This document shows, in pieces, positions 1-9,951 of a stretch of DNA of 64,000 nucleotides. Below the pieces are notes generated by a model. It saw nothing but the letters and a program-made list of their open reading frames with translations. It had not been told where the DNA came from and made no database searches. The stretch comes from Trichoderma breve (taxonomy: Eukaryota; Ascomycota; Sordariomycetes; Hypocreales; Hypocreaceae), in contig NC_079237.1 in the NCBI RefSeq assembly GCF_028502605.1, positions 1,116,001 to 1,180,000 on the forward strand. Reading direction: 5' to 3'. Each line of letters opens with the position of its first letter. Position 1 is the stretch's first letter. The translations under genes and the position numbers were made by a program.

Positions 1-393
1 TGCTGTACCTTGGCATGCATACCAATGCAACTAAAGGACACAGTACTTTTGCGTTCTCATGTACTGCTAATATACGGGTACGCTTCGTATTTACGAATTC
101 GGATCACGCCGCTTATTCATCTATCTGTGCCTAGATCGTACAAGTGTTGTTGACCACATAAGCCCGCACATCAGTAATCAATCTCGAATGACTAGGGTGT
201 TATATGTCGGCAGCACGGAAGTAGCAGGTCGAGTTACTCGTTGTGTAAGTGATTTTACCTTTGTTGATATGTACAGTATTTACAAGAGCACATAGATTCC
301 ATCTCTTTTCTTTCCTTACCCATTATATACATTTGCTGATCAAGGTAGACCATCTCCTTTGAGATGGTCCTCAGGGTATCCCTACTAATTGAT
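1..393. other. left edge, no gene seen
   Basis: AT-rich sequence downstream (3' side) of the minus-strand transcription factor gene. It probably carries that gene's 3' UTR. No coding region, RNA gene or repeat could be supported. Confidence 0.4.
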
Positions 394-3021
394 TTAAACA
401 GACCGTTGAAGTCCAAGTTGTGACCACAGCTTCTGTGCAAACACATTTCCTATCTCCCACTTCTTTGCCCCGTGGGATAGAATCGCCGCAAAAGGTGAAA
501 GCCAAACGTCCACGTTGCACTTGCACAGATGGACTCCATGCAGCCAGATGGTGCCTCCGTTCCGTATCCAATGGTCCACCTCGGGGCTCTTCCCAGCCCC
601 CAACGGCACAAATCCAAAGTCTAGCTCGCCACCTACGGGCAGATTCATGCAAGTACATGCAGACGTGTTGTTCTGGATCCACGTCCACAGGATGGCAGCC
701 CCCGCCGCGATGGTCATGTGTGCGATGGGATCGACCACCTCTGCTTTGAGGTCAGAGGGAGACGTGGTGGAGCCGTAGACGCGATACGCAAAGATGGCGT
801 GCGAGACGGCGATCCGGGCGTCCTGGGATGTGGCCCAATCGTGGATCTCGGCGTTGTTGATGGGGGGCGTGGTGGAGAGGTTGGCCGGGGTGACGCCTGG
901 GGAAGAAACGACGGGGAGGCTTTGCATGTAGCTGTGGACGTCGGCGTAGATGTGCATGTTGAGGAGATGGTACAGCATGGTGGCGCTGAAGACGAAGGAG
1001 AAGAAGCGGTCCCGAACGGGTTTCTGCCAGTCCTCGTGGAAGGGTTCCTCCCTGGCCGAGTAGGCCCTCAGAAGGAAGTCGATGTGCATCTTGTGCTGTT
1101 CCGGCTCTTTCCATATGGAGGTCATGCCGTCGAGCTGCAGCTTGCAACGCTTAAGACGGCCTGATATCAGTTCCCTTTGTTCGCTGGATACGCATAGGTT
1201 TGGGTTTGGGCTTCCTCGCATCTTGTTGAGAATCCAGACATAGTTGGTCACGCCCATCATGCGAATCTGCAGGTCCTCGACGAGGATGACGGGCGAGATT
1301 GGTTGCTGCGATCCCAGCGCGAGGTCGCATATCCTATACTGGGCGCGTTCCATGGGCTCCGAGGGCCATCTCCTGAAGAAGACGTCGAGGCCGTAGGCGT
1401 TCCATTGGCCGAATGTGGATGTAAGGCTGAGACTCAACTCTTCGCGCTGCAGAGACGGGGGTTGCTGGGTGAGCAGAGATATGTATGTGTCGAGTTTGAA
1501 CATGTTTGCGACGAGTCTATGACACACGCAAAAGTTAGCACGACGAGCTGTTTTGCCACTCCTGCACGCACGATTTGACTACTAGCTTTACTCACCTTTT
1601 CCATTTCTCCTTCATCGCAAACACCCAGGGGGGGAAGTCGCCGCTGAAGTGAATCCTTATTTGATGATCGATGGCATCGGCGGTGAAGATTCTGAGTTGT
1701 CGACATACAGTGATGAGGAGACTCAAGAGAAGACGGGCCCTTTTCATGTTTTTCTCGCGCTACGAAGATGGGTTAGCATTGTCGTGTTTGTGTGTCTCGC
1801 AAAGGGTATATGAGGGTTTGGCTATCTGGGCAAGACGTACTCCGCTTTCGAATGCGAAAATGATGTTCAACAGGGATGATTGGAGTGACCGGAGAGGCCA
1901 GACGGCATTTGGATCTGCGGTGGATTCTGTCTGTTGAGAGTACGTGTAAGTATCCCGACTACACAATAACATTACCAGCAACTACTTACCAACTCGTCGA
2001 GCAGGCGTTTGACGAGAATGCTATGTATGTCGAATACAAGACTATTGTCCTCAATCTCATTCTGCAGCCAAAAGCCTATTATAATGGCAGTGCTTCGTAG
2101 TGTAACGGAATCTACCTCGTGCTCGAAAGTGGGAGCATGCAGTACCGGCCACCGGTCATGGAAACGACCCATGTACGACTTGATACACGACGCGGACCAC
2201 TTTTTCACTTCTGGGGTTGGTGGCCGCTGAAGCCTTGACGATCCTGACGACCTTGGCCTGGAAACAGCTTCGAGTACTAGCTGTAGTCCTTCAATGGCAA
2301 TGGAGGGCGCGTCTTGTTGCTGGGTCCCCTGGCTCACCGGTGCCGTGCCGTTCATGGTATAAGACATGGGTACAGCATGATTTGTATCAGGCTGAGAGCC
2401 ACCGGTAGAGGCTGAGGCGTCTGTGGGGGCCGATCTGGGAGGATCTGGGGAGCGGGATCCATGACCCGAGTGCAAGGACGAGGCGCTACCTTGAGGCGGA
2501 TTGGCCGCAATATTACCATTAGGGGCAGGGCCTCTCGTGAAGGCACAATCTATGCCTCGCTTGGTGCACAGAGAGCACCGAACGCCTCCATCGCATCGGA
2601 TCTTGCTGGCATGGCATGCATCACATGCGCGGACTCGTTTAGAATCCGAGGGGGCGGAGCCATCGTGTAGCGTCAGATGGCGGCGAAGGAGATCACTGTG
2701 ACGCCGGATGGTTTTAACCTTTAGTATGCGTCTTGTTGATTTTCTCATTGGGGAAGTTTTCTTTTCTTTTTCTTCTTCTTTGTTTTTTCTCTTTTTTCTT
2801 ATCTACAGCAGCACCCAGACAAAACATTGATCATGGGGCAGAAGAGAGAGGGGGGTGTAAGAGGACTCCTATTGTACTCACCTGCGGCTGAACGATCGAG
2901 AACACACATGGCACGTGAAGGAAGGACTGCCATGGGTAGCCTGATGCCGACGGAGATGCTCTTTTCTAAGAAAGCCTCTCCCGCAGTGGCACAGATGTCG
3001 CTCTCCCGTGGGTGGCCCCAT
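394..3021 (-). CDS. C2H2-C2H2-Zn2Cys6 transcription factor
   Basis: Five exons are inferred: 3021-2882, 2695-1990, 1930-1841, 1759-1596 and 1516-394, giving 740 aa. Introns are GTGAGT..CAG, GTAAGT..CAG, GTACGT..TAG and GTGAGT..TAG, and every junction keeps frame. The ATG at 3021 is preceded by an in-frame TAG. Residues 11-30 form a C2H2 finger with a CX1C variant (C11, C13, H26, H30). Residues 37-57 form a second finger (C37, C40, H53, H57). Residues 71-97 form a Zn2Cys6 cluster (C71, C74, C81, C87, C90, C97). The rest resembles a fungal-specific transcription factor regulatory region. Intron 1 (186 nt) cuts the second finger just before its DLLRRH helix. The family combines C2H2 and binuclear zinc domains and acts in the nucleus. 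The target genes cannot be told from sequence. Confidence 0.85.
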
Positions 3022-4367
3022 CTCTCGAGGCTAGAGATGTCGTCTCCCACTTCCCATCCGAGGTGGACTCTTCTTTGTTCGTCCTTGTTACCTGAGGATG
3101 GAAGAAAATTGCCAGGGATCCGGTTGGCCAGAACTTGCAGTTGATTGATAGATCCAGCGGAAAGACACTCCGTATTAGGCAAAGGCCTGGTACGATCTCT
3201 GCTTTGAGAGATGCCGATATGCTGTTCAGCCCACTTTGCAGCCTTTTCTCCCACTGAAGCCGAGATCCAATGTCAAAGATGGACACGCCCGCAGGGCCGG
3301 AAAGCGGAATTACGCGGGAATACAAGAGGGTGCGAGGGACTCGGCGAGTATTCTCGCGGCGACTTGAACGGAATTACCAAGCAATGCAGCCCAAAGCAGC
3401 GCGTTGGTGTTGTACACAACCGTTGTGGGCTGGTGAGAATGCAATGTGCGTTGAGGCGGGATCGGAGCCTCGGTGGGATGTGGAAACGGGAGAGGCGAAA
3501 CTAAGATTAGGCCAAAGGAAATACGGCAAAAGGGAACAACTAAACCAATGGCCAAATGCGATATGTTGAATATACCAGATGACTCAGAACAGGAGGAATT
3601 TTTGAAAAAAAGAAAAGCGACAAAAAATTGGGAACAGTGGGATGAGAGCAAGAGTCCTCGGGGCAGATGGGGATGATAAATCTCCGTATTATTGATGGCT
3701 TACAAGATGCGAGTTTCACGTCTCGAAGTCGGCATCCCACTTGGCGCTCGGTGAGTGTGCAGCCTCGGCATCTCCCACTCCGCAACGAGTCTAGTCGGGA
3801 GGCTAGGATATGTCATCTCCAGGCTTGTGCTTCTTTCAGCTCTAGTTCGCGCTGCTAACGCTCGGAGCGGGATTCCGAAACGGTCCACAACACCATGATG
3901 AGTTGTGGGATGGGTGGGAGGATGGAGGAGGAGCTCTGCATACAGTATGGCCCCCTCAAAAGTGCGCGGTTCTGTTCTGGGACAGTAGAGGAGTAATCAG
4001 GGTGGTTTTGGTGTTGGTGTTAGTAAGCCGGGGATAGGATGGTGTTATTGATGCAAGATAGTCGAGGGGTTTGTGCAATAGTGTTGAGGATTGCATAATC
4101 GAGAGGGGAGATATACACCATCGACTCTCGGCGAGTGCTTGGAAATCATTGTGTGGGATTCAACATGATGAGTATTTCGATAATGTATATAGTGTAGATG
4201 CCTTTCCTGGGCTTTGAAATAGAAACTCTAGAAGCAGAAAACATAGTATATAAACAACACAACATCGCCTCAATTCTAATCTGCACTCAAGCATACAACA
4301 ACTATTTCCATACAACAACTACCTCGTCTTATACACAAAACACATCTAGTAAAAAACAACCGAAGCA
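3022..4367. other. divergent intergenic region
   Basis: This 1.35 kb lies between the minus-strand zinc-finger gene and the plus-strand NmrA-like gene, so it should contain both promoters. Open frames here are short, overlap on opposite strands and match no recognised domain. A TATA element for the right-hand gene is listed separately. Confidence 0.5.
4247..4254 (+). promoter_or_regulatory. TATA box of NmrA-like gene
   Basis: TATATAAA lies about 115 bp upstream of the ATG at 4368, followed by an A/C-rich leader typical of fungal 5' UTRs. Confidence 0.55.
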
Positions 4368-5279
4368 ATGGCTGTTACTTCTCTCAAGAACATTGCCCTC
4401 ACCGGTGCCGCTGGCGCTGTTGGCTCAGTCGTCCTCAAGGCCCTTATTGCCGCTGGCAACTTCAACATTACCGTCCTCCGCCGCAACAAGTCCACTTCAA
4501 CATTCCCCGACAATGTCAAGGTCGTCGACGTCGACTTTGAGTCTGTCGACTCTCTAACTCAAGCTCTCGCCGGCCAGGACGCTCTCGTGTCTACTGTTGG
4601 CACAGAAGGCCTTGGTGAACAGCAGAAGAAGCTCGTCGATGCCGCCGTCGCTGCTGGTGTCAAGCGATTTATCCCGTCCGAGTTCGGCTGCGACCTGGCC
4701 AACGAGCTGGCTGCCAAGCTGCCCGTCTTCCAGCCCAAGATCGGCGTAGCAAGATATCTCGAGGAAAAGGCCAAGACAACTTCCCTTACATATACATTCG
4801 CCTACAGCGGTCCCTTTTTCGATTGGGGTCTGGAGCACAACTTCATCTTCAAGAGCGCGGGCTCCAAGCCCATCCTATACGATGGCGGTGACACCGTTTT
4901 CAGCACTTCGACGCTGGATGCCGTCGCTCAGGCCGTCGTTTCCATCTTGAACAAGCCCGAGGAGACCAAGAACCGCGCGGTCCGATTCCAGAGCGCGGCG
5001 CTTTCACAGAACCAGCTTCTCAAGGTGGCGAAGGAGGTTGCGCCTGAGCGCGACTGGCAGCCCGAGGTGGTGAAGATTGATGATGTTACTGCCGCTGCAG
5101 ATGAGAGATTGGCCAAGGGAATACTTGGACCAGAGACGTTCATTCCTTATCTCGTTCGCGCTATCAACGATCCTCGGTATGGTCCGCAATTTACGACGTT
5201 GGATAACGAGCTGTTGGGAGTGAAGCAGTTGACTGAGGCGGAGATTAAGGAGATTGTCAAGAGCAAGCTCCACAACTAG
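4368..5279 (+). CDS. NmrA / isoflavone-reductase-like oxidoreductase
   Basis: Intronless, 303 aa, cytosolic by lack of a signal peptide. The N-terminus has a Rossmann NAD(P)-binding strand and glycine motif, TGAAGAVGS (residues 13-21), followed by a basic stretch LRRNKS expected to favour NADPH. The segment VKRFIPSEFG (about residues 98-107) is characteristic of isoflavone reductase, phenylcoumaran benzylic ether reductase and fungal NmrA-like proteins. A lysine in QPKIGV could be the catalytic Lys of the reductase branch, though this is less certain. The length matches the family (about 300-310 aa). Members are either reductases of aromatic substrates or redox-sensing regulators, and the sequence alone does not separate these. 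The ATG has an A at -3 (GCAATGG). Confidence 0.85.
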   Translation: MAVTSLKNIALTGAAGAVGSVVLKALIAAGNFNITVLRRNKSTSTFPDNVKVVDVDFESVDSLTQALAGQDALVSTVGTEGLGEQQKKLVDAAVAAGVKRFIPSEFGCDLANELAAKLPVFQPKIGVARYLEEKAKTTSLTYTFAYSGPFFDWGLEHNFIFKSAGSKPILYDGGDTVFSTSTLDAVAQAVVSILNKPEETKNRAVRFQSAALSQNQLLKVAKEVAPERDWQPEVVKIDDVTAAADERLAKGILGPETFIPYLVRAINDPRYGPQFTTLDNELLGVKQLTEAEIKEIVKSKLHN

Positions 5280-6234
5280 ATTATAAATTACATAGCTTTT
5301 ACGCAATAGACTGAATATATAAAACTCTCAACATTTTTCTGCTGCAGATACAAAGACAGTTGTTTTACAATCGATGCACGCTCGTATAAGTTATGCATGT
5401 CATATTAGCCACACCGTAAGCCTAACTAATGACAAATAAATTACTCCGTGAGAACGTTAGGATGGTTTCGTCTATATAGCGCCAAAGGAGTGTTTTCCCT
5501 GCTAGGTCCAGCCATGCAGGTGTAGTAGGCAGTCTAATTCATTTTGGCGAAGAGTTTGATGCAAGGATGGTTGGCCATGGCAACACGCGAGCGCGGAAGA
5601 CGGCTAAAGATATCTAATTGATAGGCGTATGTGTAGCTCTATTTTAATGGCAGTTGAAGCTACAATGCTTTATACCTTATGTTACTAAGTTGATACAAGC
5701 CGAGCCTTAAATTCTATAACGAAACATAAAGACTTTTTGCCCCTATGGTCTAACCACAGTCATCTGAGCCGTGGCAAGAGATATCTCCTCTCTGTATAGT
5801 TTCAAATTCAGGCCTCCGACTTCTATTCTAGTCTCTGATCAACACTGCATTGACCATGCCTAAGCAGAGCCTAGATAATGAGAAGAGTTCCTAAAATATG
5901 AGATATGATATGCATGGGCTCGACTTCACATGTTGACGTTGACACCTCCAGCCAAACCTTGAAATCGAGACATCAGTTGTATAAGCCCACACTGTGAATA
6001 GGAGACGGCATGATAGACCAAACGGCTATGAGAGAGGTTCTCAATTCTGGATCGGATATATCAGACAGATGCTGCGATAACTTGAATAGATACATGAAGG
6101 CTTTGCCTGCTGCTCCCTCTCTCTAAACTCAACTCTTCCAGGATATCAACATGTCGCTTCGTATACGTGGCAATGACAGTGCAAAACGACGAAAACAAAT
6201 ACTCGACAACCCCAACTCGTCCTTCTTATCCACA
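5280..6234. other. convergent intergenic region
   Basis: About 950 bp between two convergent genes, AT-rich, presumably holding both 3' UTRs. No open frame of note, repeat or RNA could be supported. Confidence 0.4.
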
Positions 6235-6579
6235 CTACTCCTCGTCCGAATCATCAACAGCCTTAACCGGCTCCTGCTTAGGCGGAAACTTCATCTTCCT
6301 TGTGCCCTCTGCTCCCCAACCGCCAAGTCCCCCTGCCGCTGCAGCTCCAGCGAATCCAGATGACGCTCCCACGGTGAGTTTGCCAGCAGCCTGATTCTTT
6401 CCAACGCCGGGCTGGTTTTCTGCCCAGGCGTTGAGCTCGTCGCGCGTCTTGCCCGTGTACTTTAGAATGTCTTCGTCGGTCGGGCCGGCGCCGCGCTTCT
6501 TGTCTTCGTAGCGCCGGTAGAGGCTCTTTTTGCCGCCGTCGACGTCGGTTGAGTCGGGGGCCGAGTTGGAGTTACCCAT
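6235..6579 (-). CDS. small acidic-tailed protein, possible N-myristoylation
   Basis: Intronless, 114 aa, function not recognised. The N-terminus MGNSNS fits the MGxxxS consensus for N-terminal glycine myristoylation, which would place it on a membrane. The middle contains a lysine/arginine-rich helix (KKSLYRRYEDKKRG) and a GPTDEDILKYTGKTRDELNAW segment of ordinary globular composition. A Gly/Ala-rich stretch (about residues 72-90) follows, and the tail is acidic (DDSDEE). The defined start and mixed composition make it a likely real gene. The lipid modification is inferred only from the motif. Confidence 0.65.
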   Translation of the reverse strand: MGNSNSAPDSTDVDGGKKSLYRRYEDKKRGAGPTDEDILKYTGKTRDELNAWAENQPGVGKNQAAGKLTVGASSGFAGAAAAGGLGGWGAEGTRKMKFPPKQEPVKAVDDSDEE

Positions 6580-7077
6580 TATTGTTGTTGTTTTGGGAAG
6601 ACTTTGACGTTGTTTGCAAGTGGTAACTTTTACTCGTGTGTAAGTTAGGTAGTTACCTCAGATGGGTATTATCCCATATACACGTATAACTAGACGCACG
6701 CGATGAGGCAGATAGAATCGAGTCTATACATATAGACGGATGGATTCAGCCTCACGCGCTAGGCCACGTCACGATCGACTAGCCCAGGCCCCCAAATAAA
6801 CCTGCCGGATTCCGCTTCCCAAAGAAGCCCAATCTGGTCCGATCCAACATGATTCGCCTCACCCAACTAACATCAGGGCTGAGCAAAAACGCGGGGTCAG
6901 GAGGCAACGGGCCGAGGGAAAAGGCGTCTGTGACACGTTCAGCCTCACGAGTAGTCGTGATAACGCATATCTCAGGACGCCACTGCAGTGTTGGGCCAGA
7001 TCCATGTTGGAAAGCGACTCAACTCGAACCTTGAGATCTCGAGATCAAAAAGTGCTTGCCCACGTCAGCATCTCAGA
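6580..7077. other. intergenic, no catalytic transposase remnant seen
   Basis: About 500 bp downstream of the Tc1-type DNA-binding gene (minus strand). This is where a DDE catalytic domain would lie if that gene were a truncated transposase. No long minus-strand frame or DDE-like segment was seen. Confidence 0.4.
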
Positions 7078-7581
7078 TCACGAGTCCGTCCCTGTTCGGA
7101 TCGAGCCGAGGTCAGCCCCGTCGACGCGGACAGGGTTCTTTTCCGACGCAGCTGATGCATCATCTGCAGATTCTGCAGACATATCGGATGCCTTGTGTTG
7201 CGTCTTGACAGCTCCGACTTTCCTACGGCCGCCGGCAGTGCGTTTCTTATAACCCAGTTTCCGCAAGGTGTGGCGGATGCAGTACTCGCCCACGTCCCAG
7301 CCCAGAGCCTGCGCAATCTTGCCGTAGGGCATGTGCTCATTGTCCTTGGACGCCATAAAGACCTTGAGCTCCTGGATCTGCGCTTCCGTCAGCTTGCTAG
7401 GCCTGCCGGGCCGAGTGATTGGCGTCTCTGTATGCGAGAGGGCATATTGGACCTGGCCCAGTGACAGGCCCAGCTCGGCACTGATTGCGGACTGAGTGTA
7501 ACCCAGGCGGCGCATTAGCTGGGCATCGCGTCTCTGGTCGCGCGTAGTGTCGGGACGTCTGGACTGTTCCTGTTCTTGCAT
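7078..7581 (-). CDS. stand-alone Tc1/mariner-type bipartite HTH DNA-binding protein
   Basis: Intronless, 167 aa from the first ATG at 7581. Residues about 9-50 form a helix-turn-helix (RDQRRDAQLMRRLGYTQSAI followed by a recognition-helix-like segment). An AT-hook-like linker RPGRPSKLT follows, then a second HTH ending in IRHTLRKLGYKKR (about residues 70-115). This PAI / GRPR / RED arrangement is that of Tc1/mariner transposase DNA-binding regions. The last 50 residues are polar and acidic, and no DDE/DDD catalytic domain follows. It is either a domesticated DNA-binding protein or a truncated transposase. The intact reading frame favours domestication. A nuclear DNA-binding role is inferred. 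Confidence 0.65.
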   Translation of the reverse strand: MQEQEQSRRPDTTRDQRRDAQLMRRLGYTQSAISAELGLSLGQVQYALSHTETPITRPGRPSKLTEAQIQELKVFMASKDNEHMPYGKIAQALGWDVGEYCIRHTLRKLGYKKRTAGGRRKVGAVKTQHKASDMSAESADDASAASEKNPVRVDGADLGSIRTGTDS

Positions 7582-8355
7582 GGCGAAATAACTAATCACT
7601 CGAAGTGAAGCAGCTCGATGAGGCTAACATTGAACAGAGATAGCGCACATGGTTTGTCTTATAAACCGAAGAGATTGGCATGTGGGGAAACAAATGTGTA
7701 ATCTTCGTCAAACCCTGCCGTTTGCTTAGCACATCAACCTATCCATTTGCCGTTCTGTCTTATGCGCCCTCTCAGCAAAGACTATCGAGTTGCTTATATG
7801 TGTGTCTTGCTTTTTCAGGGGGGGAGTAAGGCGAAATAGCGCCGGAACGTAACACGAAATAGTAAGGGTACAATTGGTTCTGAAATTACCCGTCGGCTTT
7901 AGGAGTTGCACACGGACAAAGACGAGAAAAGTCCGAATCTTATGGGAGAAATATAGGCCCAGAGATGAGGAGCACGACGAGATGAAAAACAACGCATCAT
8001 TCGAGATTAAATCGTACAAGCTGCTTAGGGGGAAAATCGAGAACATATAATTGCTAGAAACCGTGGTTCTTTAACGGATCGAAACCCGAGGCATCCGCAA
8101 AAAAAAAGGCGACGGAGATACTGGAGAGAGTCATGGATCAGGCCAGTAACTTGAAGGTAAGGTGTCAATAGTTGCAGGACGACGGAGCTTCTTTCGCTCC
8201 ATTTGCCGCCAATCACGGAGCATCAGCACGGAGAAAATCAGAGGACACGGACTATTTTTTTGGGCAAAGTTCTTTTTCATATTTCCTTTTCTATGCTTAT
8301 TCAAGTACCCTCCCTCTCTCTTTTTCTATTATCTCGCCTATCTCGGCCATTTCGC
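7582..8355. other. intergenic region
   Basis: Lies between the start of the HTH gene and the 3' end of the protease gene, both on the minus strand. It should hold the HTH gene promoter and the protease 3' UTR. No supported gene. Confidence 0.4.
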
Positions 8356-9951
8356 CTAAGCATGGGGGGCCAGTCCCAAAGTGTTGTTGCCAATGTTAAA
8401 GGCCACAAACTGCGACTTGAAGAAGATGTCGCCATAGACACCCAGGCCGCCCTGGGTAGTAGCCTGAAGACCGCCAAAGCAAGCTGTGCACAATCACATG
8501 TCAGTCATTGAAGTCTCATGAAAGAAAAAGGGAAAGACGGAGAGGTAAGGTAATGGGAACTTACTGTTTCCTGAAACGGGCGAGAAGTTGAGGTCGGAAC
8601 CGCTGATACGGGCAACGTACTTGCCACCAACATCGAGGTCCAGATCGGGCAGCTGAGCATCGCAAGGGATGGTGAAACCACCAGCTTGCTGATCGTTCAC
8701 AGCACCCTGGACCTGGGAGTAGTAGCCGTTGACAATGATGGGGTCGGCAAGGAGGAGAGTGGTGCCGGTATCAGCAATGGCCTGACCACCAGCAGTAGCC
8801 TGCTGGGTAGCACCACCATCGACGGCAAAGGACTCGCTGCTGAACTGCCAGAAGCCCTGAGAGTTGTCGACATCGACGAAAGTCAGGTCGCCCTGGAAGG
8901 CAGTGGAATCAATGGCACCGAAAGTGTAGGTTCCGGGAGCGCCCTTCTTGAGATCGGCAGTGAAGACGGGCTCGGCGAGAGACGGCGCGACGTTATCGAG
9001 GAAAGTCTTTTGCTGCTGGGGCTGGACGGTGTTGAGGGTTGAGAAGGCAAGGCCCATGAGGCCGTCGTTCTGCTGATCGTCGACAAACTGCTGGGTGACC
9101 TCGGTAGCGATCTCGACAGCCTGGGCGTTGAAGACGGCGCCGCCAACGTTGACGACATCAGTGCCGACAGTGCCCTCGGCGCCGGAGCCATCACCGTACT
9201 GGACAAGGAACTGGGCGCCCTGGATCTCCTGGAAGGTCTTGCTCTTGGTAGGATCGAAGAGAGTGTGGCCGGCGGTGAGAGAAGGGTCCATCTGAGTGTT
9301 GAACACCCAGAGATCAGAAGAGCCGGTGTCGAAGTCGAGGTTGAGAGTCTGGCCACCAATGTTGACGGGGGACAGGAACTCGACATCGTTGCCTTCAGGT
9401 GTGTTGGTGACGCTTCCGGTCTGGCCAGAGGCTGGCTGCTGAGCTGTGGGATCTGCCTGAGTTTGGTTTCCGCCGGCTTGGCCTTGACCGTTACCAGCTT
9501 GACCTTGACCTTGACCCTGACCGTTGCCTTGACCGTGGTGGTGATGTCTGCCGCTACCAGCGCCAGCGTTGCCGTTGCCGTTGGCATTGGCATCGTCTCC
9601 GTTAGCGTCAGCGTTACCGTTGTTGCCGAAAACACCAAGCTCGCCCAAAATGTCCAACAGTGATCGACGGCTCTTCTTCTGAGCAGCGGCCTCCCTGGCA
9701 GCAATAGCAGCAGCTCGGCGAGCAGTATCAGCAGCCTTGCGGACTTCGAGAGCATCCTTCAAGTTCTGGGGCATGTCCCAGCCGAACTTGCGGTAAGCCT
9801 TGCCGAGAGCCTTGAGACCATCGTTTCCAGTGAAGTTGGGGTTAGCCCTACGCTCAACCTTGAAGGAACGCTTCTGGACGGGGATGGCGGACGCTGAGAC
9901 CAGGGCAATGAAGCCCAGGAACAGGGCGGCTAGGAGAAGCCGTGAGTGCAT
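8356..9951 (-). CDS. secreted aspartic protease (pepsin family A1) with Gly/Gln/Asn/His-rich linker
   Basis: Two exons, 9951-8565 and 8483-8356, with an 81-nt intron (GTAAGT..CAG), 504 aa. Residues 1-21 are a signal peptide. A propeptide with dibasic sites (QKR, ERR, KKSRR) runs to about residue 97. Residues 109-180 are low complexity, rich in N, G, Q and A, with a tetra-histidine and repeated GQ. The catalytic domain carries DFDTGSSDLW (Asp208), the flap YGDGSG near 252-257, and IADTGTTLL (Asp394). It ends with an NNTLGLAPHA-type C-terminus supplied by exon 2. Pepsin-like enzymes cleave proteins at acid pH outside the cell. The linker between propeptide and catalytic domain is longer and more repetitive than in penicillopepsin-type enzymes. 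Confidence 0.93.

Noticed and set aside
9265..9663. plus-strand frame of T/L/V repeats inside aspartic protease
   Set aside because: It is the antisense of the Gly/Gln linker; repetitive composition only reflects that repeat.
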